This document shows positions 25,904-35,238 of a stretch of DNA of 64,000 bases, piece by piece (positions within the stretch are counted from its first letter, which is position 1; each line of letters opens with the position of its first letter). Under the pieces are notes generated by a model that worked only from the letters and a program-made list of their open reading frames with translations, searched no databases and was not told the DNA's origin. The position numbers and the translations under genes were made by a program. The stretch covers positions 1,394,144-1,458,143 of the forward strand of contig CAWJAJ010000017.1 in the NCBI GenBank assembly GCA_963840805.1, in the 5' to 3' direction. This DNA is from CADEEN01 sp963840805 (lineage in GTDB: Bacteria > Pseudomonadota > Gammaproteobacteria > Burkholderiales > Burkholderiaceae_C).

Positions 25904-28900
25904 ATGACCGACTTGTCTGCCGAAACCAAAGCCCTGGCTGCGTACCGCCCGCAGCACAAGGTGCGCTTCGTCACTGCGGCGAGCCTGTTCGACGGCCACG
26001 ACGCTGCGATCAACATCATGCGGCGCATCCTGCAGGGCATGGGCGCGGAGGTGATCCACCTCGGCCACAACCGATCGGTCGACGAGGTCGTCACCGCGGC
26101 GCTGCAGGAAGACGCCCAAGGCATCGCGGTGAGTTCGTACCAGGGCGGCCACGTCGAGTACTTCAAGTACATGGTCGAGTTGCTGCAGGCGCGGGGTGGC
26201 GAGGGCATCCAGGTCTTCGGCGGTGGCGGCGGGGTGATCGTGCCGGGCGAAATCCGCGACCTGGCCGCGCGCGGCGTGCGCATCTACAGCCCCGAGGACG
26301 GCCAGCGCATGGGCCTGGCGGGGATGATCGGCGAGATGCTGATGCGCGCGGATGCCGACCTGTCGGTGCACGCGCCCACCAGCCTGTCGGCGATCGCCGG
26401 GCACGGCGAAGCCGCGTGGCGCGCGCTGGCGCAATTGATTACCGCGCTGGACAACGGCCGCGCCGACTCCCGGCTGTTGCAGCAACTGCGCGAGCAGGCC
26501 CAGGCCCACCCGGTGCCGGTGATCGGTATCACCGGCACCGGCGGCGCCGGCAAGTCGAGCTTGACCGACGAGTTGATCCGGCGGCTGCGTCTGGACCAGA
26601 ACGACGCGCTGCGCATCGCCGTGATCTCGATCGATCCGAGCCGGCGCAAGAGCGGCGGCGCGCTGCTCGGCGACCGCATCCGCATGAACGCGATCGGGAA
26701 ATGGTCGGCCCCCACGCTTGCCGCTGCGCGGACTTCGCTGCCCCCCGAGGGGGCGCTCGCCGCCTCGGGGCGGCCCGGCGGCGGCGAGGGCGCCAGCAAC
26801 CCGCAGCGCGTGTTCATGCGAAGCATGGCCACGCGCGATTACGGCAGCGAGATCAGCCAGGCGTTGCCCGATGTCATCGCCGCGTGCAAATGCGCCGGGT
26901 TCGACCTGATCGTGGTCGAGACCTCGGGCATCGGGCAGGGCGATGCGGCGATCGTGCCGCTGGTGGATGTGCCGATGTACGTGATGACGCCCGAGTTCGG
27001 CGCGGCGAGCCAGCTCGAGAAGATCGACATGCTCGACTTCGCCGACTTCGTGGCCATCAACAAGTTCGACCGCAAGGGCGCCGCTCGATGCGCTGCGCGA
27101 CGTCGCCAAGCAGGTGCAGCGCAACCGCGAGGCGTTCAAGCAATCACCCGACGAGATGCCGGTGTTCGGCACCATGGCCAGCCGCTTCAACGACGACGGC
27201 GTGACCGCGCTGTACCAGGCCGTGAAGGCGCGCCTGGTGCAGGCCGGATTGAAGCTAGCGCAGGGGCGGCTGCCGCTGGTGGCCACGCGCCACAGCACGC
27301 ACCAGGTGCCGATCGTGCCGGCCGCGCGCGTGCGCTACCTGGCAGAGATCGCCGACACGGTGCGCGGCTACAAGCGTCGCGCGCGCGAGCAGGCGGCGCT
27401 GGCGCGCGAGATCCAGCAGCTGCGCGCGAGCGCGCGCATGCTGCACGAAGAGGACGCCAGCCGCGACGGTGCGCGCAATACCGTGCTCCGGTTGGCCGAC
27501 GAGCGCGAGGCCCGACTCGACCCGACCGCAAGGAAGCTGCTGACGATGTGGCCCGACATGCAAGAGCGCCTACGCCGGCGACGAATACGTAGTGAAGATC
27601 CGCGACACGCGAGATTCGCACCGCACTGACCCACACCACGCTGTCGGGGACGAAGATCCGCAAGGTCGTGCTGCCGGGCTACGAGTGCCACGGCGAATTG
27701 CTGAAGTGGCTGCTGCTCGACAACGTGCCCGGCAGCTTCCCGTACACCGCCGGCACCTTCGCCTTCAAGCGCGAAGGCGAAGACCCGACGCGCATGTTCG
27801 CCGGCGAGGGCGACGCCTTCCGCACCAATCGCCGCTTCAAGATGGTCAGCGAAGGGATGCCGGCCAAGCGCCTGTCGACCGCCTTCGACTCGGTCACGCT
27901 GTACGGCCACGATCCCGACCGCCGGCCCGACATCTACGGCAAGGTCGGCAACTCGGGCGTCTCGATCGCCACGCTCGACGACATGAAGGTGCTGTACGGC
28001 GGCTTCGACCTGACGCACCCGGCCACCTCGGTGAGCATGACCATCAACGGGCCCGCGCCGACGATCCTGGCGATGTTCATGAACACCGCGATCGACCAGA
28101 ACCTGGACAAGTTCAAGGCCGACAACGGCCGCGAGCCGACCGACACCGAGGCCGCGAAGATCCGCGAATGGGTGCTGGCCAATGTGCGCGGCACGGTGCA
28201 GGCCGACATCCTGAAGGAGGACCAGGGCCAGAACACCTGCATCTTCTCGACCGAGTTCTGCCTGAAGGTGATGGGCGACATCGCCGAGTACTTCGTGCAC
28301 CACGACGTGCGCAACTTCTACTCGGTGAGCATCTCCGGCTATCACATCGCCGAGGCCGGCGCGAACCCGATCTCGCAACTGGCGTTCACGCTGTCCAACG
28401 GCTTCACCTTCGTCGAAGCCTACCTGGCGCGCGGCATGCACATCGACGACTTCGCGCCGAACCTGTCGTTCTTCTTCTCCAACGGCATGGACCCCGAGTA
28501 CAACGTGCTCGGCCGCGTGGCGCGGCGCATCTGGTCCACCGCGATGCGCGACCGCTACGGCGCCAACGAGCGCTCGCAGAAGCTGAAGTACCACGTGCAG
28601 ACCGTCGGGCCGCAGCCTGCACGCGCAGGAGATCGCCTTCAACGACATCCGCACCACGCTGCAGGCGCTGATCGCGATCTACGACAACTGCAACTCGCTG
28701 CACACCAACGCCTACGACGAGGCCATCACCACGCCGACCGAGGAGAGCGTGCGCCGCGCGATGGCGATCCAGCTGATCATCAACCGCGAATGGGGCCTGG
28801 CGAAGAACGAGAACCCGAACCAGGGCGCCTTCGTCATCGACGAGCTGACCGAACTGGTCGAGGAGGCGGTGCTGAACGAGTTCGAGAAGATCGCCGAACG

Positions 28901-29289
28901 CGGCGGCGTGCTCGGCGCGATGGAGACCGGCTACCAGCGCGGCAAGATCCAGGAAGAGTCGATGCACTACGAGATGCAGAAGCACACCGGCGAGTACCCG
29001 ATCGTCGGCGTCAACACCTTCCGCAACCCGCACGGCGATCCGGTGCCCGACCACATCGAACTGGCGCGCTCGACCGAGGAGGAAAAGCAGTCGCAGCTGG
29101 CGCGGCTGGCCGACTTCCACGCCCGCCACGCGGCCGCGGCGCCGGCGCTGCTGCAGCCGCCTTCAGCAGGCGGTGATCGACAACCACAACGTGTTCGAGG
29201 TGCTGATGGACGCGGTGCGCGTGTGCTCGCTGGGCCAGATCACCAACGCGCTGTTCGAGGTCGGTGGGCAGTACCGTCGCAGCATGTAG
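25904..29289 (+). CDS. icmF: Fused isobutyryl-CoA mutase IcmF (five frameshifts, internal repeat insertion)
   Basis: Coenzyme B12 enzyme that rearranges isobutyryl-CoA and butyryl-CoA, with its G-protein chaperone fused in. Domains in order: B12-binding (SLFDGHDAAINIMRRILQGM, base-off His in DGHD), MeaB-like GTPase (GITGTGGAGKSSLTDELIRR), linker, then the substrate-binding mutase barrel (MTINGPAPTILAMFMNTAID, EDQGQNTCIFSTEF, AFTLSNGFTFVEAYLARGMH). Extra single bases near 27082, 27571, 27609, 28607 and 29157 split the frame. Removing all five leaves 1126 codons and a stop, against about 1090 in relatives. The surplus is about 33 residues of repeat after RIRMNAI. An operator shared with liuR lies upstream. 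Confidence 0.94.
26709..26780 (+). repeat. Copy B of the GC-rich palindromic repeat, in frame inside icmF
   Basis: The 72-nt element begins CCCCCACGCTTGCCGCTGCG, has the palindromic core CTGCCCCCCGAGGGGGCGC and ends CTCGGGGCGGCCCGGCG. It aligns end to end with the intergenic copy D. In icmF it encodes part of a linker (about SAPTLAAARTSLPPEGALAA) between conserved RIRMNAI and RVFMRSMATR of the GTPase domain. The frame is preserved on both sides. Confidence 0.8.
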
Positions 29290-29305
29290 CGCGCGCGGCC
29301 GGGCG

Positions 29306-29607
29306 TCAGCCCGACTTGCCCAGCAGCGTGAAGTGCTCCACCTCGGCGGCTGCGCGAAGAACGGCCCGACGATCGCGCGCCATTGCGCGAACAGCGGGCC
29401 CTGGCGGAAGCCGACCGTGTGGTCTTCCAGCGTGTCCCAGAAGATCATCAGCAGGTAGCGCTCGGGGCTCTCGACGCCCTTGTTGACCTTCCAGCCGCGA
29501 AAGCCCTCGGCCTGCGACATGACGGTGGTCAGGCCCCGCTGGATGGCTTCGTCGAACGCGGCCTGCTGACCGGGCGAGATGCGGATGTCGGCGACTTCGA
29601 GAATCAC
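29306..29607 (-). CDS. Small ABM-fold (antibiotic biosynthesis monooxygenase-like) protein (one frameshift)
   Basis: A single ferredoxin-like ABM domain of about 100 residues, starting at GTG 29607 (MILEVADIRISPGQQAAFDE). The family pattern is seen in QAEGFRGWKVNKGVESPERY and LLMIFWDTLEDHTVGFRQGP. Near 29360 one base appears to be missing; restoring it yields EVEHFTLLGKSG and a stop at 29306. Members act as cofactor-free monooxygenases or as small stress proteins; function here is unknown. It follows the binding-protein gene by 15 bp on the same strand and may be in the same operon. Confidence 0.7.
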
Positions 29608-29622
29608 GGTCGGCCTCCCGAT

Positions 29623-30801
29623 CTACATCTTGCAGCCGCGGCCGGGATCGGCCAGGGCCTTGACGGCCACGCCCTTGTACTCGTTGTTCTTGCCCACCGC
29701 TTCGCGCAGGAACATGTCCTGCACCGGGTTGTGCGAAGCCGACAGCGTGAACTTGCCGCGCGGGCTGTCGACGGTGGCCTTGCGCATTGCGGCGATCATG
29801 CCGTCACGCTTGCTGAAGTCGCCCTTGACGGCCGAGAGGCCGGCGCCGAGCAGTTGCGCCGCGTCGTAGCCCTGCACTGCGTAGACGTCGGCATTGGCCT
29901 TGAAGGTCAGCGCGAAGTTCTTGCGGAAGGCATTGTTGCGTGGCGTGTCGAGGTTGTCGGCATAGTGCAGTGCGGTCTGCAGCCCTTGCGCCGAAGCGCC
30001 CTGCGCCTCGAGCGTGCCGTCGGTCAGGAAGCCCGAGCCGAGCAGCGGCACGCGTCCTCTTCAGGCCCTGCGGCGTCGTAGTCCTTGACGAACTTGACCG
30101 CGCCGCCGCCGGCGAAGAAGGCGAACACCACATCGGGCTTTTGCGCGGCGATCTCGGTCAGCAGCGCCTGGAACTCGACGTTGGGGAACGGCAGGTTCAG
30201 GTCCTTCACGACCTTGCCGCCGCCCTTCTCGAAGGCTTCGGTGAATCCCTTCACGGTCTCCTGACCGGCGGCGTAGTTCCAGGTGATCGTCATCGCCCGC
30301 TTGTAGCCCTTGCCGGCAGCCACCACGCCAGTGGCGTAGCCGGGCTGCCAGTTGGAGAACGAGCTGCGGAAGATGTGCGGCGCGCACATCGCGCCGGTGA
30401 TCGCGTCGGCGCCGGCATTGGGCACGATCAGCATCGTATTGCTGTCCTTGGCCGCCCGCGCCATCGCCAGTGCCACGCCCGAGTGCACGGTGCCGACGAT
30501 GACGTCGACGTTGTCGCGCTTGATCAGCTTGTTGACGTTGTCGGTGGCCTTGGACGGGTCACTCTCGTCGTCGACGCGGAAGTACTGGATCTCGCGGCCC
30601 GCCGAGCTTGCCGCCCTGCTCCTGCACGTAGAGCCGAAAGCCGCGTTCGATCATGTCGCCGAGGGCGGCAAAGGTGCCGGTGGCCGGCAGCATCAGGCCG
30701 ACCTTGAGTGGTGCCTGGCCCTGTGCCCGCGTGACGGACGCGCTGCCCAAGGCAGTGGCTGCGGCAAGGGCCAGTAGGGCGTGACGAAGGGCAGGGCGCA
30801 T
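29623..30801 (-). CDS. Branched-chain-amino-acid-type ABC transporter binding protein (three frameshifts)
   Basis: Periplasmic substrate-binding protein of the LivJ/K class. A signal peptide (RHALLALAAATALGSASVTR, cleaved near AQGQ) precedes KVGLMLPATGTFAALGDMIE. Conserved parts follow: VDVIVGTVHSGVALAMARAA, LIVPNAGADAITGAMCAPHI, FRSSFSNWQPGYATGVVAAG and NVEFQALLTEIAAQKPDVVF. Extra bases near 30600, 30061 and 30050 break the frame; corrected length is 391 residues. No permease or ATPase genes are adjacent. The ligand may be an aromatic or branched acid rather than an amino acid, as often seen for orphan members next to catabolic genes. Confidence 0.86.
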
Positions 30802-30922
30802 GGTCGGAGCTCCGGCAAGGACAGGGTTTCAGGAGGCCCGAGCATGCCCGCAGCGCAGGTGCGGCGGCAACGGGGTTATCGCGGGGAGGCCGCCAAGCAG
30901 CCACGCATCGCAGCGGCCCGGA

Positions 30923-32125
30923 TCACACGCGTTCGAGGATCACCGCGATGCCCTGGCCGACGCCGATGCACATCGTGCACAGCGCATAGCGGCCGCCGCC
31001 GGCATGCAGCTGGTTGACGGCGGTGGTGGCAAGACGCGCGCCACTGGCGCCGAGCGGATGGCCCAGCGCGATGGCGCCGCCGTTCGGGTTGACGCGCGCA
31101 TCGTCGTCGGCGAGGCCGAGGTCGCGCAGCACCGCCAATCCTTGCGCCGCAAACGCCTCGTTGAGTTCGATGACGTCCATCTGCGCCAGGTCAAGCCCGT
31201 CAGCGCCAGCACCTTGCGCGTCGCGGGCGCGGGGCCGATGCCCATCACGCGCGGCGGCACGCCCGCGGTGGCCATGCCGACGACGCGCGCGCGCGGGGTC
31301 AATCCGTGCTTCGCGGCGGCGGCCTCACTGGCCAGCAGCAGGGCGCAGGCGCCGTCGTTGACGCCCGACGCATTGCCAGCCGTGACCGTGCCGTCCGGGC
31401 GCACCACGCCTTTCAGCTTGGCCAGCGCCTCGAGCGACGTCTCGCGCGGATGCTCGTCCTGCGCGACCACGACCGCATCGCCCTTCTTCTGGGCGATCGT
31501 GACGGGCACGATTTCGGCGTCGAAGAAGCCGCGCTGTTGCGCCGCCACGGCCTTCGTCTGCGAAGCCAGCGCCATGCGATCCTGTGCCGCGCGCTCGATG
31601 CGGTGGTCGGTGGCGACGTTTTCGGCCGTCTCGGGCATCGAGTCGACACCGTACAGCTCCTTCATCGCCTTGTTGACGAAGCGCCAGCCGATGGTGGTGT
31701 CGTAGACCGCGTTGCTGCGCGAGAACGCGCTCTCGGCCTTGGGCATCACGAACGGCGCGCGACTCATGCTCTCGACGCCACCGGCGATCATCAGCGAAGC
31801 TTCGCCGCTCTTGATCGCGCGTGCCGCGGTGCCCAGTGCGTCGAGGCCCGAGCCGCACAGGCGGTTGACGGTCGCGCCCGGCACCTCGAGCGGCAGCCCG
31901 GCCAGCAGCGCGCTCATGCGCGCGACGTTGCGGTTGTCTTCGCCGGCCTGGTTGGCGCAGCCGAAGATCGACGTCGGTGACGGCCTGCCAATCGACGCTT
32001 GGGTTGCGTTGCATCAGCGCGCGCAGCGGGACGGCGCCGAGGTCGTCGGTGCGCACGCCGGCGAGCGCGCCGCCGTAGCGGCCGAAGGGGGTGCGAACGG
32101 CGTCGCAGATGAAGGCTTGGTTCAT
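30923..32125 (-). CDS. pcaF: PcaF-like acetyl-CoA acyltransferase (two frameshifts)
   Basis: Thiolase most like beta-ketoadipyl-CoA thiolases, which cleave 3-oxoadipyl-CoA to succinyl-CoA and acetyl-CoA. It starts MNQAFICDAVRTPFGRYGGA at ATG 32125. Active-site cysteine is in VNRLCGSGLDALGTAARAI; SGEASLMIAGGVESMSRAPF, DVIELNEAFAAQGLAVLRDL, GGAIALGHPLGASGARL and CTMCIGVGQGIA follow. One extra base near 31970 and one missing C near 31187 cancel in length, leaving 400 residues, the usual size. It follows the CoA-transferase subunits on the same strand, the classical pcaIJF order, but the first gene of the operon is a saccharopine-dehydrogenase-like gene, so the pathway may differ. Confidence 0.87.
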
Positions 32126-32135
32126 GGGGTGGGGC

Positions 32136-32775
32136 TCAGCGGTTGAGCGGCGCGCCGGTCACGCGCTGCAGTTCGTCGATGGACAGGCCAGCGACCTTCT
32201 CGATCAGCTTCAGCCCGTCGGGCGTGACGTCGATCACGGCCAGGTCGGTGTAGATGCGGCTGACACAGCCGATGCCGGTGAGCGGGTAGGTGCAGGCGGG
32301 CACGATCTTGCTCTCGCCGGCCTTGGTGGTGTGCTCCATCATCACGAAGGTCTTCTTGGCGCCGATGGCCAGGTCCATCGCGCCGCCGACCGCGGGGATC
32401 GCATCGGCGCGCGCCGGTGTGCCAGTTGGCGAGGTCGCCGCTGGCCGAGACCTGGAACGCGCCGAGCACGCAGATGTCGAGGTGGCCGCCGCGCATCATC
32501 GCGAAGCTGTCGGCGTGGTGGAAGAACGCGCCGCCCGGCAGCAGCGTCACCGGCTGCTTGCCGGCGTTGATCAGGTCGTAGTCTTCGCTCGCCGGCGGGC
32601 CGGCGCCGGGCCCATGCCGAGCACGCCGTTCTCGCTGTGCAGGATCACCTCGCGGTCGGCCGGGAGGTGGTTGGCCACCAGCGTCGGCAGGCCGATGCCG
32701 AGGTTGACGACGGCGCCGTCGGGGATGTCGCGCGCGACGCGCTGCGGCCATCTGCTCGCGCGTCCAGTTGCGCAT
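32136..32775 (-). CDS. 3-oxoacid CoA-transferase subunit B (frameshifted)
   Basis: Small catalytic subunit of a two-subunit CoA-transferase (ScoB/PcaJ/AtoA type). Recognisable parts in successive frames are ARDIPDGAVVNLGIGLPTLV, the active-site SENGVLGMGP (catalytic Glu), YDLINAGKQPVTLLPGGAFF, GGHLDICVLGAFQVSASGDL and GAMDLAIGAKKTFVMMEHTT. Extra bases near 32735 and 32410 and a missing base near 32615 explain the breaks; net length is 212 residues, standard for the family. The start is ATG 32775 (MRNWTREQM); another ATG at 32782 overlaps the stop of subunit A. It lies between subunit A and the thiolase. Confidence 0.87.
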
Positions 32776-32778
32776 CGC

Positions 32779-33483
32779 TCATGCGGCCCGCCTGGAAGCC
32801 GCCGCCGACGTGAGGCCGCGCGCTCGACCTTGACCACGCGCTGTACGAAGAGCCCGGGCGTGACGACGGCTTCCGGGTCGAGCGCGCCGAGCGCGACCAC
32901 TTCGTGCACGGTAGGCCACCGTCACCCGGGCCGCCATCGCCATGATCGGGCCGAAGTTGCGCGCCGTCATGCGGTACGTCAGGTTGCCCCAGCGGTCGCC
33001 GCGCTCGGCCTTGATCAGCGCGTAGTCGGCGTGGATGGGCGACTCCAGCACGTAGCTGCGGCCGTCGATCTCGCGCGTTTCCTTGCCTTTGGCGAGCTCG
33101 GTGCCGTAGCCGGTCGGCGTGAAGAAGCCGCCGATGCCGGCGCCGGCGGCGCGGATGCGCTCGGCCAGGTTGCCCTGCGGCACCAGTTCGAGCTCGATCT
33201 GGCCGGCGCGGTACAGCGCGGTCGAAGTGGTGGCTGTCGGCCTGGCGCGGGAACGAGCAGATGATCTTGCGCACCGGCCCGGCGGCCAGCAGCGCCGCCA
33301 GCCCGGTGTCGCCGTTGCCGGCGTTGTTGTTGACGATGGTCAGTTCGCGGCGCCCTGCGCGATCAGCGCATCGATCAGTTCGTTGGGCAGCCCGGCAGTG
33401 CCGAAGCCGCCGATCATCACCGTCGCGCCGTCCGGCACGTCGGCCAGCGCCGCCGCTGCGCCGGGGCAAATCTTGTCGATCAT
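32779..33483 (-). CDS. 3-oxoacid CoA-transferase subunit A (frameshifted)
   Basis: Subunit A of the same CoA-transferase. It starts MIDKICPGAAAALADVPDGA at ATG 33483 with the family motif VMIGGFGTAGLPNELIDALI. TIVNNNAGNGDTGLAALLAA and KIICSFPRQADSHHFD follow, then ELVPQGNLAERIRAAGAGIG and GFFTPTGYGTELAKGKE. Frame breaks occur near 33340 (missing base), 33225 and 32915 (extra bases) and about 32820, where the C-terminal tail becomes uncertain. The likely stop is at 32779. The start overlaps the stop of the upstream dehydrogenase gene as ATGA, so the genes are coupled. Substrate could be succinyl-CoA with acetoacetate or 3-oxoadipate. Confidence 0.85.
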
Positions 33484-34625
33484 GGCCGCATCGTAGCCGC
33501 GCGGCCGGTGGATTGTTCGTCAGTGGCCGGCCGCGGCGGCGCATACACGGCGCCGAAGCGATTGCCCAGGAAGTCGGCCAGTTTCACGTCTTCCTGGCGC
33601 ACGAAGCCGCGCTGCGGCAGCCGGCCCTCGGCCAGCAGGTCGAGCATCGCCGCCAGGCTCGACGCAGTGGTGATCTGGATCGCACTCCTGATCTGGCCGC
33701 CGACGATCGCGCTGTAGATCTTTCGCGCGTAGGTCTCCTGCACCAACCGGCCCTCGCGCCAGCCCGCGACGGTGACGAAGATGATGACCACGTCCTGCGT
33801 CGTCGAGGGCACCGCCTTCTCGAGAATGTCCTTCAGCACATCGCGGCGGTCGCGCAGGCGCAGATCGTGCAGCAGCGCCTTCATGATGGCGGCGTGGCCG
33901 GGGTAGCGGATGGTGCGGTAGTTCAGCGTGCGCACCTTGCCTTCGAGCGTTTCGCACAGCGTGCCCAGGCCGCCGGAGGTGTTGAAGGCTTCATAGAGCA
34001 CGCCGTCGAGCGCGAACTCCTCGCGCTCCTCGAGCGCCGGCACCTCGGTGCGGCGGCCGTCGACGATGGCTTCGCAGGGCTCGATGTACTCGTTGATGAC
34101 GCCCTCGGTGCTCCAGGTCAGGTTGTAGTTCAGCGCATTGCTCGGGTAGGCCGGCAGCGCGCCGACGCGCATGCGCACGCTGTCCAGGCGCTCGAAGCGC
34201 GACGCCAGGTCGGCGGCGACGATCGAGATGAAACCCGGCGCCAGGCCGCATTGCGGGATGAAGGCGGTGTTGGCACCTTCGGCCAGGGCGCGGATCGAGC
34301 GCGTGCTGGCCACGTCTTCGGTCAGATCGAGGTAGTGCACGCCGGCCGCGCGCGCTGCCTGCGCGATCCGCTGCGTCAGGTGAAACGGCGCGGCACTGAG
34401 CACGGCGAACCGGCCGTCGAGGGCGCGCCGCAGTGCGGCGTCATCGGCAACGTCGAGCGCCTGGTGCTCCACGCGAGACGCAGGCGAGGCTGCGGCTGCC
34501 AGCGCGCCGAGCGCCGCAGCGTCTCGATCGGCCAGTGTCACGGCGTAATCATTGCTGTCGGCCAGCAGATCGGCCACGACCTGGCCGATCTTGCCGGCGC
34601 CGACGACGAGGACATTGCGGCGCAT
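33480..34625 (-). CDS. Saccharopine dehydrogenase-family oxidoreductase
   Basis: A 381-residue NAD(P)-binding protein of the saccharopine dehydrogenase / homospermidine synthase-like superfamily. It opens MRRNVLVVGAGKIGQVVADL with a Rossmann GxGxxG motif and has VHYLDLTEDVASTRSIRALA, FIPQCGLAPGFISIVAADLA and NALNYNLTWSTEGVINEYIE typical of the family. The frame is intact; start ATG 34625 follows GGGAG. It is first in a minus-strand operon with a CoA-transferase, a thiolase, a binding protein and an ABM-fold gene, and is divergent from an Lrp/AsnC regulator. That context suggests amino-acid (perhaps lysine) catabolism; the reaction direction and substrate are inferred. Confidence 0.85.
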   Translation of the reverse strand: MRRNVLVVGAGKIGQVVADLLADSNDYAVTLADRDAAALGALAAAASPASRVEHQALDVADDAALRRALDGRFAVLSAAPFHLTQRIAQAARAAGVHYLDLTEDVASTRSIRALAEGANTAFIPQCGLAPGFISIVAADLASRFERLDSVRMRVGALPAYPSNALNYNLTWSTEGVINEYIEPCEAIVDGRRTEVPALEEREEFALDGVLYEAFNTSGGLGTLCETLEGKVRTLNYRTIRYPGHAAIMKALLHDLRLRDRRDVLKDILEKAVPSTTQDVVIIFVTVAGWREGRLVQETYARKIYSAIVGGQIRSAIQITTASSLAAMLDLLAEGRLPQRGFVRQEDVKLADFLGNRFGAVYAPPRPATDEQSTGRAATMRP

Positions 34626-34746
34626 GGCGAACTCCCTTGGAAAACCACATGCTGCCTGTCGCGCCGGCAAAAGACAGCGGCAGGATGGACGAAATGCAGG
34701 CTATGAATCGGCGGAATGACGTAATAATCCGGCAACATGCAGCACA

Positions 34747-35179
34747 ATGCCGCTCGACGACACCGATCGCGCGCTGCTCGCGCTGCTGCGCGACAACGCC
34801 CGCGCCAGTACCGCTGAACTGGCGCGAAAGCTCGATCTGGCGCGCACCACGGTGCAGAGCCGCCTGGCGCGGCTCGAGCAGTCGCGCACGGTCGTCGGCT
34901 ACACGGTCGTGGTGCCCGACGAAGCCGAGGCGGCTCTGGTGCGCGCCCATGTGCTGATCACCGCCCGGCCCAAGCAGGGCGCCGCGATCGAGGCGGCGCT
35001 GCGCCGCATTGCCGAGGTGCGCACGTTGCACTCGGTGAGCGGGCCGTTCGACCTGATCGCCGTGCTGGCGGCCGAGCTCGATCGGCGCGCTGGACCGGCT
35101 GATCGACCGCATCGGCGCGCTCGACGGCGTCGAGCGCACGACCTCGGCGATCGTGCTTTCCACACGCATCGCGCGCTGA
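34747..35179 (+). CDS. Lrp/AsnC family transcriptional regulator (one frameshift)
   Basis: A small amino-acid-responsive regulator with an N-terminal helix-turn-helix (LDDTDRALLALLRDNARAST, ARKLDLARTTVQSRLARLEQ) and a C-terminal RAM ligand-binding domain (ALRRIAEVRTLHSVSGPFDL). An extra base near 35085 shifts the frame; the corrected end is DGVERTTSAIVLSTRIAR with a stop at 35179, giving 143 residues. It starts at ATG 34747. It is divergent from the saccharopine-dehydrogenase operon across 121 bp and is the obvious candidate to control it in response to an amino acid. Confidence 0.88.
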
Positions 35180-35238
35180 GGTCGCACGGGCGGCTCGGGC
35201 ACGGCGGTCAAGTTCGGCCGCGGCTCGGCCGAAACGCA

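Noticed and set aside
26700..26800. Repeat in icmF as an insertion sequence or transposon end
   Set aside because: It is too short, has no transposase and no target duplication that I can see; a miniature palindromic repeat fits better.
27560..27620. Programmed ribosomal frameshift in icmF
   Set aside because: There is no slippery heptamer or downstream structure at the breaks, and five breaks in one gene match the error pattern seen in other genes.
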